Positions 36,005 to 44,560 of a DNA stretch of 64,000 bases are shown here, one piece after another. The stretch covers positions 124,001-188,000 of the forward strand of contig NZ_JAQGCZ010000005.1 of assembly GCF_027706845.1 (NCBI RefSeq), given 5' to 3'. A model generated the notes under the pieces. The model was not told the DNA's origin. It made no database searches and was given only the letters and a program-made list of their open reading frames with translations. Position numbers and translations under genes: made by a program. The DNA is from Mycolicibacterium sp. BiH015. Lineage in GTDB: Bacteria; Actinomycetota; Actinomycetes; Mycobacteriales; Mycobacteriaceae. Every line of letters starts with the position of its first letter. Within the stretch, counting starts at the first letter, position 1.

Positions 36005-36652
36005 ATGAGCCATCTTCTTCACATCGACTCCTCCGTCCGCGCCGAGGGATCGGTCAGCCGCGCGCTGACAGCCCGCGCGGCCGATCGTTGGCGTGCCGCC
36101 CATCCGGGTGGAACGGTGACCTATCGCGACCTGGCCGCCGATCCGGTGCCCCACCTGGACGCCAGCAATGGGCTGGCACTGGTGACCCCGCCCGAGCAGC
36201 ACACCCCCGCCCAAGCCCGCACCTACGCGCTCAGCAGCACGTTGATCGACGAGATCAAGGCCGCTGACACTGTGATCCTCGGGATGCCGCTCTACAACTT
36301 CGGCGCCCCCAGCCTGGTCAAGACGTGGGTCGACCACATCATCGCCGGCGGACTGTCATTCGCCCCCGACGGCACCAGCCTGCTCGGTGAGACCGAGTTC
36401 ATCGTCCTGGAGAGCCGCGGCGGTGGATACAGCGAAGGCACACCGCGCTACGGCTGGGATCACGCCGAAAGCTGGCTCACACACGGTGTTTCGATGACCG
36501 GGCTCAGGCCACGCATCATCGTCGCCGAACTGACCATGGCCGCGGTCGATGCCCGGATGGCTCACCTGCAGCCGCTGGCCGAAGCGAGCCTGGACCGCGC
36601 CCACGCCGAGATCGACGCGCTGTGGGCGGCCGACGACGAGAACGCCGCCTAG
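36005..36652 (+). CDS. azoR: FMN-dependent NADH-azoreductase
   Basis: This 215-residue flavodoxin-fold quinone/azo reductase starts MSHLLHIDSSVRAEGSVSRA, with GGAAGGGA upstream of ATG 36005. Family motifs are the FMN phosphate loop (DSSVRAEGSVSR), LGMPLYNFGAPSLVKTWVDH and VLESRGGGYSEG. These enzymes reduce quinones and azo compounds by two electrons using NADH. It is divergent from MarR and followed, after 73 bases, by a cutinase gene. Confidence 0.93.
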   Translation: MSHLLHIDSSVRAEGSVSRALTARAADRWRAAHPGGTVTYRDLAADPVPHLDASNGLALVTPPEQHTPAQARTYALSSTLIDEIKAADTVILGMPLYNFGAPSLVKTWVDHIIAGGLSFAPDGTSLLGETEFIVLESRGGGYSEGTPRYGWDHAESWLTHGVSMTGLRPRIIVAELTMAAVDARMAHLQPLAEASLDRAHAEIDALWAADDENAA

Positions 36653-36725
36653 GCCCACCGCCAGCCCGAACGACCACCCACAGCCACACGGCCACCGCGG
36701 CCGCCACACAAGAGGAGTCACCGCC

Positions 36726-37481
36726 ATGAACCTGCGCCGATTCGCTCCCGGCTCGTCCACAGCCCGCGTCAACCACCGCCTCCGAATACTGTTGCAAGCC
36801 AGTGCCGTCGGAGCGGCCGGCGCAGGCGCCCTGCTGAGCGCTTCGGTCGGACACGCCTCGGCCGCACCGACCGGCATCGACAGCAACGGCTGCGCCGACG
36901 TCGAGGTCGTCTTCTCCCGCGGCACCTTCGAGGACCCGGGCGTCGGCAAGGTCGGCACCGCGTTCGTCGACGCCCTACGCGACCGACTCCCCGGCCGCGA
37001 CATAGCCGTCTACGCGGTCGATTACCCGGCAACCATGGATTTCGCCCGCGCCGTCGACGGCGTCGCCGATGTCGCCGATCACCTCAACGACATGGCCGCA
37101 CGCTGCCCCACCACCGACATCGTCCTCGGCGGATACTCCCAAGGAGCAGCAGTCAGCGCCTATGCCACCAGTGACACCGTGCCCGTCGGCTACCCGCTGC
37201 CCGCCGGACTGTCCGAACCACTGTCACCGGCGGTGGCCGAGAACGTCGCCGCCGTCGCCCTGTTCGGCAAACCGTCGCCCGCCGTCGTCAACCTGCTCCA
37301 GCATGCCGCCCCGCCGATCATTGTCGGCTCGGCCTTCGTCGGCAAGACCATCGAACTGTGCGCACCTGAGGATCCGGTCTGCCAGTTCGGCAGTGTGAAC
37401 CGCGCCGCCCACAGTGCCTACACAACCAACGGCATGGCCGAGCAGGCCGCCGACTTCGCCGCCGCCCAGGTGACGGCATGA
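36726..37481 (+). CDS. Secreted cutinase-family esterase (CULP-like)
   Basis: This 251-residue protein has a signal peptide with twin-basic start and AHA/ASA-type cleavage region (about residues 20-47). The catalytic Ser is in GGYSQGAAV, the Asp in CAPEDPVCQFGS between paired cysteines, and the His in RAAHSAYTTNG. This is the cutinase-like (CULP) layout of mycobacterial cell-wall esterases and phospholipases. AGGAG precedes the ATG. A Cys pair near the N terminus (NGCADVEVVFSRGTFE) is also typical. Confidence 0.92.
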   Translation: MNLRRFAPGSSTARVNHRLRILLQASAVGAAGAGALLSASVGHASAAPTGIDSNGCADVEVVFSRGTFEDPGVGKVGTAFVDALRDRLPGRDIAVYAVDYPATMDFARAVDGVADVADHLNDMAARCPTTDIVLGGYSQGAAVSAYATSDTVPVGYPLPAGLSEPLSPAVAENVAAVALFGKPSPAVVNLLQHAAPPIIVGSAFVGKTIELCAPEDPVCQFGSVNRAAHSAYTTNGMAEQAADFAAAQVTA

Positions 37482-37672
37482 AGCGACGCCCGACCACCTC
37501 CGATGCGTCACTCCCCACCCCGTCACAACACAACCGCCGGCGCGAGACATCGCTGCTCCATGCGTTGATGGCCTCACCGCTGTCGCCCGAGGCCGAAGTG
37601 CTCATCCCCGCTCTGGCACGCCACGTCGACAGAACCTCCCGGCCTTCATCGATGCCCCTCTCACCGTGGTGA
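37478..37672 (+). CDS. Small hypothetical protein overlapping the cutinase stop
   Basis: A 64-residue frame begins with an ATGA overlap at the cutinase stop, which favours translation. The product is basic at the N terminus and has a helix-like LLHALMASPLSPEAEVLIPAL, with no family I recognise. It could be spurious. No other gene fits 37482-37702. Confidence 0.3.
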   Translation: MKRRPTTSDASLPTPSQHNRRRETSLLHALMASPLSPEAEVLIPALARHVDRTSRPSSMPLSPW

Positions 37673-37702
37673 TTTCACCCGTGCAATGAAAGGAACCAAC
37701 CA

Positions 37703-38212
37703 ATGTCACTGTGGAATCCCCAGAACGTCATGAAAGTCCCGCCGTATCCGCCGGACCGCTTCGACGGCGAGCCCGAGAACAGCGCAATCCTGCGCCGTGG
37801 CGACCAAGCCGAGGACTACGCGGGCGGGCCGCTGAAGTTCCACTATCTCGTCGACGAGACAACCTCCGCCGGCGACTACGGCCTCTACCGCATCGAGTTG
37901 GGACCCCGCGCCGGCGGTCCCGGCGCCCACTATCACAAGGCCATCTCCGAAGCCTTCTACGTGCTCTCCGGCGAGATGCGGCTGTACAACGGCCACAAGT
38001 GGGTCGCCGCAACACAAGGCGACTTCCTCTACGTTCCCCCCGGCGGCATCCACGGCTTCCGCAATGAAGCCGACGAACCGGCCGAAGTCCTGGTGCTCTT
38101 CGCCCCCGGCGCGCCGCGGGAAGCCTACTTCGAGGGTTTGTCGCACCTTGCCAATCTGACCGACGAACAGCGCATCGAATGGAATCACCGCCACGACAGC
38201 TACTTCCTGTGA
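37703..38212 (+). CDS. Cupin-domain protein
   Basis: This 169-residue single-cupin protein has the metal-site motif GAHYHKAISEAFYVLSGEMRLY (split here: GAHYHKAISEAF, then YVLSGEMRLY), with two His and a Glu, and the second cupin motif GDFLYVPPGGIHGFRNE. AAAGGA precedes the ATG. Cupins of this type include sugar isomerases and dioxygenases, so the activity cannot be told. The C-terminal part EGLSHLANLTDEQRIEW is shared with other mycobacterial cupin proteins. Confidence 0.85.
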   Translation: MSLWNPQNVMKVPPYPPDRFDGEPENSAILRRGDQAEDYAGGPLKFHYLVDETTSAGDYGLYRIELGPRAGGPGAHYHKAISEAFYVLSGEMRLYNGHKWVAATQGDFLYVPPGGIHGFRNEADEPAEVLVLFAPGAPREAYFEGLSHLANLTDEQRIEWNHRHDSYFL

Positions 38213-38244
38213 CCAGGACCGCAAATCGACCGCGCGATCTCGGC

Positions 38245-38275
38245 TTGACCTTCCCGTTGGGGGAAGCTCCATCGT
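38245..38275 (+). promoter_or_regulatory. MerR-type promoter before the SnoaL/SDR pair
   Basis: TTGACC (38245-38250) and CATCGT (38270-38275) are 19 bases apart. The spacer holds a CTTCCC/GGGAAG dyad. The start codon at 38282 is only 6 bases past the -10, implying a leaderless transcript. No merR gene lies next to it; the sequence resembles the promoter of the BmrR-like gene at 24216-25049. Confidence 0.65.
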
Positions 38276-38281
38276 GGGCTC

Positions 38282-38623
38282 ATGACCACAACAGAATGGG
38301 AAACACTCCCGAATATCGTGCAGAAGTTCATGACGGCGCTCGACGCCTTCGAGGTGGATCACGTGCTGGCCACCCTCACCACCGATGCTGTGGTGACCGA
38401 CGAAGGGCACGACTACACCGGGCATGACGCGATCGGGGCCTGGCTGACCACGGCGTCGGGTGAATACACGTACACCGCCGAGTTCACCGGCGCGACCACG
38501 ACAGAAGCCGGCGTCGACGTCACCCAGCACCTTGAGGGCAACTTCCCCGGTGGGGTCGTGGACCTGCACTACCGCTTCACCCTCGACGGCACGCTGATCA
38601 GCCGGGTGGTGATCGAGCCATGA
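38282..38623 (+). CDS. SnoaL/NTF2-like protein
   Basis: This 113-residue protein has a cone-shaped NTF2/SnoaL-like pattern: an N-terminal helix (IVQKFMTALDAFEVDHVLATL), split TTDAVVTDEG, then DYTGHDAIGAWL, and beta strands to the end. Family members bind small lipophilic ligands or act as cyclases or isomerases. It overlaps the following SDR by ATGA and sits behind a MerR-type promoter. A detoxification role is inference. Confidence 0.8.
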   Translation: MTTTEWETLPNIVQKFMTALDAFEVDHVLATLTTDAVVTDEGHDYTGHDAIGAWLTTASGEYTYTAEFTGATTTEAGVDVTQHLEGNFPGGVVDLHYRFTLDGTLISRVVIEP

Positions 38624-39459
38624 GCAGGAGCTGGTTCATCACCGGAGGTACTCCGGGCAACTTCGGGATGGCGTTCGCCGAGGCGGCGCTCGAGACCGGT
38701 GACAGCGTCGCGGTCACTTCACGGCGCCCGCAGGAGCTGACGGAGTGGGCGCAGCAATACGGCGACCGAGTCCTTGTCGTACCGATGGACGTCACCGACC
38801 CCGCGCAGGTGGTAGGGGCGGTACGGGCTGCCGAGGAGCGCTTCGGCGGCATCGATGTTCTCGTCAACAATGCCGGCCGCGGCTGGTACGGATCGATCGA
38901 GGCCATGGACGAGTCTTCGGTGCGGGGAATGTTCGAGCTCAACTTCTTCGGACTGCTGTCTGTGACGCGAGCGGTGCTGCCCGGTATGCGGGCCCGCGGC
39001 ACCGGGTGGATCGTCAACGTGTCCTCGGTGGCCGGCCTCGTGGCCGCGCCAGGGTTCGGCTACTACAGCGCGACCAAGTTCGCCGTCGAAGCCGTCACCG
39101 AGACGCTGCGCGACGAGGTCGCCCCACAGGGCATATCCGTGTTGGCCGTCGAGCCGGGTGCCTTCCGCACCAACGCCTACGCCGGCTTCGCGGATGAGCC
39201 TGTGTCGGAAGCCATCCCGGTGTACCACGACCTGCTGGAGCAGGTACGAGCCCAATTTATCGACATGGACGGCAAGCAACCCGGCGACCCGCACCGCGGC
39301 GCCCGAGCCGTGATCGCGGCCATGGCCCAAGAGCCCCCACCGCGTCGGTTGGTGCTTGGAAACGGTGGATTCGACGCCGTGGTCGACACGCTTGAAGGCG
39401 CCCTGGCCGATATCCGCAAGAGCGAGGCACTCTCGCGCAGCGCCGATTTCCCCGCGTAG
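38620..39459 (+). CDS. SDR-family NAD(P)-dependent oxidoreductase
   Basis: This 279-residue classical SDR has an altered cofactor loop TGGTPGNFG (usual TGxxxGIG), then NNAGRGWYG, the catalytic Ser (IVNVSSVAGLVA) and YxxxK (YYSATKFAVEAVTE). The EPGAFRTN segment and length match the SDR5-like group that often reduces ketones of steroids or polyketides. It overlaps the SnoaL-like gene, so the two proteins are probably made together. Confidence 0.92.
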   Translation: MSRSWFITGGTPGNFGMAFAEAALETGDSVAVTSRRPQELTEWAQQYGDRVLVVPMDVTDPAQVVGAVRAAEERFGGIDVLVNNAGRGWYGSIEAMDESSVRGMFELNFFGLLSVTRAVLPGMRARGTGWIVNVSSVAGLVAAPGFGYYSATKFAVEAVTETLRDEVAPQGISVLAVEPGAFRTNAYAGFADEPVSEAIPVYHDLLEQVRAQFIDMDGKQPGDPHRGARAVIAAMAQEPPPRRLVLGNGGFDAVVDTLEGALADIRKSEALSRSADFPA

Positions 39460-39539
39460 TCGGCCACTTGGGCACAATGCACCACGGACATGCGTACGAC
39501 GCCGGCCGCGCCGACATCTGCAAGGTCTAGCGTGACGGA

Positions 39540-39908
39540 ATGAGTTTGTTCAGCCATGCGGAGTCCCCCGAACCAGCCGACGGCGTTGGTGGGGGCGCCA
39601 GTGGCGGTGCTGTTGAGCCAGCAAGGCGTGGTGAGGTGAGCGAATACGGGGTGGACGAACCTGTGGTGGTGGGCCCGGGCCCACCACCTGAGGACGGTTC
39701 GTGCGGTCAGTTCGCCGTGCAATTTCATATATCGACGTCAATGCTGCTCGGACTGAAACGCATTGCCGATCGGCGCGGGGTGAGCGTGCCGGAGGTATGC
39801 CGGCAGGTGGTCGGTGTGTTCGTTGCCCAGCAAGAGGGCGAGCTCGATGCACTGCTTGCTGCCGAGACCGAGGCGGCTGATTACCGGCCGAGATTGGATC
39901 AAGCGTGA
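39540..39908 (+). CDS. Small protein with ribbon-helix-helix-like C-terminal part
   Basis: This 122-residue frame has a low-complexity Gly/Pro/Glu-rich first half. The second half resembles a ribbon-helix-helix DNA-binding unit (FAVQFHISTSMLLGLKRIAD, then RRGVSVPEVCRQVVGVF), followed by a coiled, acidic tail. A -10-like TAGCGT at 39527-39532 just before the ATG suggests a leaderless mRNA. I do not recognise a family. It might be an orphan antitoxin-like or mobilisation-type regulator, or not expressed. Confidence 0.45.
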   Translation: MSLFSHAESPEPADGVGGGASGGAVEPARRGEVSEYGVDEPVVVGPGPPPEDGSCGQFAVQFHISTSMLLGLKRIADRRGVSVPEVCRQVVGVFVAQQEGELDALLAAETEAADYRPRLDQA

Positions 39909-40269
39909 TCGCGCCCATCGTCGGATCGGCGGGTGCTGTTCGGCGATGACGCGAATTAGAGGCGGTTCAGCAATGGAACTCATGGGTCCGACTGCACTGT
40001 GTAGGTTCTCGCGGGCCGCTGCATAAGGCCGGGCCGCTGACCTCGGGTGATTCGATTCCTCTCACGACGGCAGCACCTGCGCTTGTCTCACGAAACGGCC
40101 TTGTCGTATGGCCATCTATGGTCTGAGATCGGAGCCGCGCCAGGACCGAACTTCGAGATCGTAGCCGAGCAGGCCGTGCGCCGCCTGGCGCCGCCGTGTC
40201 TGCCTGACCAAGTGCCTTACGTGCCAGTCCTGCGTATCCGCGCCTCCTGCCATCCGGCGATCGGGGCGC
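39909..40269. other. Intergenic stretch without recognisable gene
   Basis: About 360 bases between the RHH-like gene and the end of the diguanylate cyclase gene. I see no frame with family features, no strong hairpin and no repeat. It has a lower GC content and a patchwork look near 40040-40130. Confidence 0.5.
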
Positions 40270-41361
40270 TCACGTTCCGCTGTTTGCCATCGTCACTCGG
40301 TTGCGGCCGGTTTGCTTCGCGCTGTAGAGCGCTTGATCGGCCGATTGAAGAAGGTCCCGCGGCGAGGCGATTTCCGCCTCGGTCGCTGCGACACCAATGC
40401 TGATCGTGATCGCGCGTTTCGGCCACGGCGCCCTCTGCACGGCACGCCGAAACCTTTCGGCGAGCACGAATGCACCTTTACATGTGGTCTCGGGCAGGAC
40501 AACTGCGAATTCTTCGCCGCCGTAGCGGAACAGGGAATCTGACACTCGCATTTCTGATTGCAACAAATGCGCGACCGACCGGAGCACCTCGTCACCAGCA
40601 GGATGGCCGAAGTCATCGTTGAAGGATTTGAAATGGTCGACGTCGATCATGAGCAACGACAAGGTCGTGCGTCTGGCTTGCGCGCGCATGAACTCCTCGT
40701 CGAGGGTGAGATCGAAAGAACGTCGATTCTTCAAGCCCGTGAGCACGTCGGTGACCGATTGGGACTCCAGGTGCACCCGCACTTTCTCGATATCACGCTG
40801 GTACTCCTGCAGGAGTTCGACGTACTTCTCCTGGTCGAGAACGGCCTGCTCCAGTGTCGCGATACTGCGACGTAGCTCGAGTTGCACGATGATCTCGCGG
40901 GAAAGGATTTCGAGCGCCTCGCGCTGGGTTTCATCGAGACTGCGCGGTTGGCGGTCGATCACACAGATCGTGCCCAGCGCCTCGCCAGTCGGTGCCACAA
41001 GCGGTGCGCCTGCGTAAAACCGTATCCCGGGGTCGCCGGTTACCAGCGGATTCGCGGCAAAGCGTTGATCCAGCGTGGCATCTTCGACCGTCATCACGTC
41101 GCCCGGATCCATGATTGCGTGCGCACAGAATGCTTGTGATCGAGGTGTTTCGCTTACGCCCAAGCCCACGTTCGCCTTGAACCATTGGCGGTCGTCATCC
41201 AACAACGTGATGAGCGCGATCGGTGTGCCGCAGATCGCCGATGCAAGCTTCGCAAAGTCGTCGTATGCCTGCTCCGGCAGCGAGTCCAGGATGTTGTAAT
41301 CAGCGAGAACTTGCAGCCGCTTGTCTTCGTTAGCGGGGACTGGGAAACCGTTGCTAGACAT
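40270..41361 (-). CDS. GAF-GGDEF diguanylate cyclase
   Basis: This 363-residue protein probably makes cyclic di-GMP. An N-terminal GAF domain spans residues about 20-165 (ALITLLDDDRQWFKANVG and FYAGAPLVAPTGEALGTICV). A coiled-coil linker is at about 165-200, and a GGDEF domain at about 205-355. The active-site motif is GGEEF, and an RxxD inhibitory site (RVSD) lies five residues before it, so product feedback is expected. ATG at 41361 is preferred over the upstream GTG. No partner gene is adjacent. Confidence 0.92.
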   Translation of the reverse strand: MSSNGFPVPANEDKRLQVLADYNILDSLPEQAYDDFAKLASAICGTPIALITLLDDDRQWFKANVGLGVSETPRSQAFCAHAIMDPGDVMTVEDATLDQRFAANPLVTGDPGIRFYAGAPLVAPTGEALGTICVIDRQPRSLDETQREALEILSREIIVQLELRRSIATLEQAVLDQEKYVELLQEYQRDIEKVRVHLESQSVTDVLTGLKNRRSFDLTLDEEFMRAQARRTTLSLLMIDVDHFKSFNDDFGHPAGDEVLRSVAHLLQSEMRVSDSLFRYGGEEFAVVLPETTCKGAFVLAERFRRAVQRAPWPKRAITISIGVAATEAEIASPRDLLQSADQALYSAKQTGRNRVTMANSGT

Positions 41362-41795
41362 GCCCGCCCTCACATGTTGGGTCGTATCGGCGACGCTCTC
41401 ACTGCGCCACTTACAGCGAGGTCAGAATCTTAACTCAGCAAGCGGCTCACTCTTGTAAATCTCCGCTACCCGGAGGCGGCATTGAGTCGTAACCCCGGTG
41501 TCCCCGCCTCCCTTACGTCGACAACGCATGAATTGGCAGACCACCGCATCGATGCGGACCACAATCCGAAGCCTGAAGAGACAGCAACCGACCCATCTTC
41601 CCTGCGGCCCGTTGGCGATCACCTCGGCCTTGCGATCGGATCTGATCTCGCTCAGGGAGCCGATCGTTACGTGACCGTCAGCGAGGCCTCGGCATCGAAC
41701 AACCCGCGTGTCTCACTAATCGGGCTGATCCGCCAACCTTCCGCCATCAGTCGTGAGATTCCGCCACGGTTCGTGAGAACCTGCGCTGCTGCAAC
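41362..41795. other. Intergenic stretch between cyclase start and dnaB end
   Basis: About 430 bases with no supported coding frame. The part next to 41361 must contain the cyclase promoter. Short open frames here lack ribosome sites and family motifs. Confidence 0.5.
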
Positions 41796-44405
41796 CTACC
41801 TCGCCATGTTCGCGAAGCGCGACAAATGCAGTTGGTGCGCAACGGTTACCGTCCGGGTCGGGCCGGCGCGGTGCTTCGCGACGATGAGGTCGGCTTCGCC
41901 GCCACGCGGGTCGTCGGTCTCGAAAGCGTCGGGCCGGTGGAGCAGGATCACCAAGTCGGCATCCTGCTCGATCGACCCCGACTCACGCAGATCGGACAGC
42001 ATCGGCTTTTTGTCGGTCCGTTGCTCGGGACCTCGGTTCAGCTGGCTCATCGCCACCACCGGAACTTCGAGCTCTTTCGCCAAAAGCTTGATCTGCCTCG
42101 AGAACTCGGACACTTCCTGCTGCCGGGACTCGACCTTTTTGCCCGATGTCATCAGCTGCAGGTAGTCGATCACGATGAGCCGCAGATCGGCCTTCTGCTT
42201 CAAACGCCGTGCCTTGGCGCGGATCTCCATCATCGTGAGGTTCGGCGAATCGTCGATGTAGAGAGGCGCTTCGCTGATCTCGCTCATACGGCGAGCCAGC
42301 TTGGTCCAGTCGTCGTCACTCATTCGACCCGACCGCATATCGGCGAGCTTGATCTTCGCCTCGGCCGACAGCAGACGCATCACGATCTCGGTCTTGCTCA
42401 TCTCCAGCGAGAACACGATGCTCGGCAGCTGGTTCTTGATCGAACACGACCGCATGAAATCGAGTCCAAGCGTTGAGTTGTGGGTGGGGATCATCGCCCG
42501 GCTCGCGAGGTACATATGGTCCGCGTTGTCGACTTCGACGCAACGAACGGGCACGCTGTCGATCGGACGGACGTCGGTGATGAACCGTGAACCGGACCGC
42601 ACCGAGCTTGCGGCGCGACGCTCCTTGTGCAGCAGGTCTTTTCGATGCAATCCGAACACGGTGTCCATTGTCGAGAAATTGAGGAGGTACGCAGTCGAGG
42701 TTTCCGCCGACCGTCCCCGAACCGCCTTCTTTGCCAACTGGCAACGATATCCAAGGGAGACGATCAGCTCGGCGACATCCGCGGCGAGACGCTTGCTGGT
42801 GACACAAAATTCGACCGTGCCTCCGTTGGTCACCGTGCCGTCAGTGTCGAGAAGACCGGCAAGCAGCGCGCGGCGCTGACTCTCTGCAGCACGCAGGTAC
42901 TGGATCGGGATGTGCTTGTTTCCGAGAACGCCGATGGTCCGAAGGCGCGCCTGGACAGAACCGCGTGATCCGCGGCACGCCTGGCACATCTCCAGACCTG
43001 CCGACCGACCACCACAATGCGCACACGTCGGTTCCGGCACGGCGGCGGTGGAGAAGCGCGCCCGGCCACCGCACGACCTGCCGCAGGTACGAACCTGACT
43101 GGTTCTCGGCGTGAATTCCTTGCCGCACACGGCACATTCGCGGGGAGCCACCGGCGCGGGCTCCGGCAGTTGGATCGAGTACCGCATCAAAGCGCTCGGT
43201 GACCGCACCGTCACAAGTCCTTCGGCTTCGATGCGCATCAGTACTTCGTGGTCGGCGGTCGTCAGTTGCGCTGCCGCCGAGGTACCGTCGCCAAGCCATG
43301 CCCCGAGGGTGTAGGGCGGCACAAGAAGGTCCTGCTCGGTGCCCTCAATGGGATGCGTATTGGCGACCGAATGATTGAGACGTCCATCAGCGGTCGAGCA
43401 GCGTAGGGTCGCGGCGATATCGTGCGTCGTGCGAATTGCTGCAACATTCTTCGGGCTCGTGTGTCGCGATCTGCGCGAGGCGCGTGTCTCGGTCAGCCAC
43501 TGATGTTCAGCATCGGCGACAATCACCGTTCCGTCGGAGAACTCGATCTCGTAGCACGGCCGGCCCGTCATCACCTCAGTCGCGGCGACAACCTTCGTCG
43601 GCCTGCCGTCGGCGCCTAGTAAGTAATCCCCCACCGCGACGTCGGCCATCGTGGTCCAACCGAACGGCGTCGGCAGCGGGGTGTCCAAAGCCAGTGCTTT
43701 CCCCATACCGGGCCTGGCCGCCACGACGATCATCTGTCCGGGGTGCAGGCCGTTGGTCAGATCGTCGAGATCGGTGAACCCGGTCGGGACACCCTTGGAG
43801 ATGCCACCCTCCGACGCGATCGCGTCGATCTCGTCCATCGTCGGTTGGAGGATCTCCTCCAAAACCACGAAGTCCTCGGCGGCGCGACGCTCGGTGACGT
43901 CGTAGATCTCCGCCTGCGCCCGGTCCACGATCTCGTTGACGTCGGCCCCATCGGCGCCTGCGTAGCCGTACTGGACGACGCGTGTGCCGGCCTCCACGAG
44001 ACGGCGCAGCAGCGACTTCTCCGAGACGATCTCGGCGTAGTAGCCCGCGTTGGCCGCCGTCGGCACGGTCGAGATCAGGGTGTGCAGATACGGTGCCCCA
44101 CCGACGCGGCGCAGCAGCCCGCGCCGGTCGAGTTCCGCGGCGACGGTGACGGCGTCGGCCGGCTCGCCGCGACCGTACAGATCCAGAATCGCGTCGTAGA
44201 CGAGCTGGTTCGCGGGCTTGTAGAAGTCACCTGGGCGCAGCTTCTCCAAGACGTCGGCGACGGCGTCCTTGCTCAGCAGCATGCCGCCCAACACGGCCTG
44301 CTCGGCCGCGGCGTCCTGCGGGGGCTGCCGACCGAAGTCCTCACTGGGCGGCGGTTCCAGATCGGCGGGATCTCCAGGACGTCCTCGGTCGTCGACGACA
44401 GCCAC
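41796..44405 (-). CDS. dnaB: Replicative DNA helicase DnaB, interrupted by an intein
   Basis: The precursor has 869 residues from GTG 44405 (M-AVVDDRG, matching the mycobacterial DnaB N terminus); removing the 407-residue intein leaves a 462-residue helicase. The N-terminal domain (QPPQDAAAEQAVLGGMLLSK) and primase-binding part are normal. The RecA-like core has Walker A split as PGMGK / STLGLDF, Walker B LIVIDYLQLMTSG, and the LNRGPEQR and HQLHLSRFANMAR C terminus. Because the insertion is between the Walker A Lys and Ser, the unspliced protein cannot bind ATP normally. DnaB of Mycobacterium tuberculosis, as I recall it, has its intein at a different place (before SLEQDAD), which is uninterrupted here. 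Confidence 0.97.
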   Translation of the reverse strand: MAVVDDRGRPGDPADLEPPPSEDFGRQPPQDAAAEQAVLGGMLLSKDAVADVLEKLRPGDFYKPANQLVYDAILDLYGRGEPADAVTVAAELDRRGLLRRVGGAPYLHTLISTVPTAANAGYYAEIVSEKSLLRRLVEAGTRVVQYGYAGADGADVNEIVDRAQAEIYDVTERRAAEDFVVLEEILQPTMDEIDAIASEGGISKGVPTGFTDLDDLTNGLHPGQMIVVAARPGMGKALALDTPLPTPFGWTTMADVAVGDYLLGADGRPTKVVAATEVMTGRPCYEIEFSDGTVIVADAEHQWLTETRASRRSRHTSPKNVAAIRTTHDIAATLRCSTADGRLNHSVANTHPIEGTEQDLLVPPYTLGAWLGDGTSAAAQLTTADHEVLMRIEAEGLVTVRSPSALMRYSIQLPEPAPVAPRECAVCGKEFTPRTSQVRTCGRSCGGRARFSTAAVPEPTCAHCGGRSAGLEMCQACRGSRGSVQARLRTIGVLGNKHIPIQYLRAAESQRRALLAGLLDTDGTVTNGGTVEFCVTSKRLAADVAELIVSLGYRCQLAKKAVRGRSAETSTAYLLNFSTMDTVFGLHRKDLLHKERRAASSVRSGSRFITDVRPIDSVPVRCVEVDNADHMYLASRAMIPTHNSTLGLDFMRSCSIKNQLPSIVFSLEMSKTEIVMRLLSAEAKIKLADMRSGRMSDDDWTKLARRMSEISEAPLYIDDSPNLTMMEIRAKARRLKQKADLRLIVIDYLQLMTSGKKVESRQQEVSEFSRQIKLLAKELEVPVVAMSQLNRGPEQRTDKKPMLSDLRESGSIEQDADLVILLHRPDAFETDDPRGGEADLIVAKHRAGPTRTVTVAHQLHLSRFANMAR
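42477..43697 (-). mobile_element. Class 3 intein with LAGLIDADG homing endonuclease in the DnaB P-loop
   Basis: The intein spans 407 residues (Ala246 to Asn652 when counted from the upstream in-frame ATG at 44432). It begins ALALDTPLPTPFGWT, so Cys/Ser/Thr is absent at position 1. It has Trp in DAEHQWLTE (block B), Cys in SVPVRCVEVD (block F) and Thr in MIPTHN (block G), the WCT triad that defines class 3 inteins, in which the block F cysteine is the first nucleophile. It ends His-Asn with Ser at +1. The endonuclease motifs are LGAWLGDGTS and ALLAGLLDTDGTV. Between them lies a cysteine-rich insert with four Cys pairs. Confidence 0.95.
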
Positions 44406-44560
44406 GCGGCGCCTCACCCTCCTCGATCGCATGTGAACAAACGTTCGAAGCCTACCGCCGCGATGCTAATTACAGCCTCCGACAAGCCCCCCGCCGGGAA
44501 GCGCAACCAACCCCGCGACCGCCCACGCTAGACGTTGCTGGCAGAGACGCAACCACCCCT

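Noticed and set aside
41482..42165. Plus-strand frame overlapping the 3' end of dnaB
   Set aside because: Most of it is antisense to the conserved DnaB C terminus, and its N-terminal part has no motif.
42477..43697. Canonical class 1 intein
   Set aside because: The first residue is Ala, not Cys, Ser or Thr, and the block F Cys with Trp and Thr partners points to class 3.
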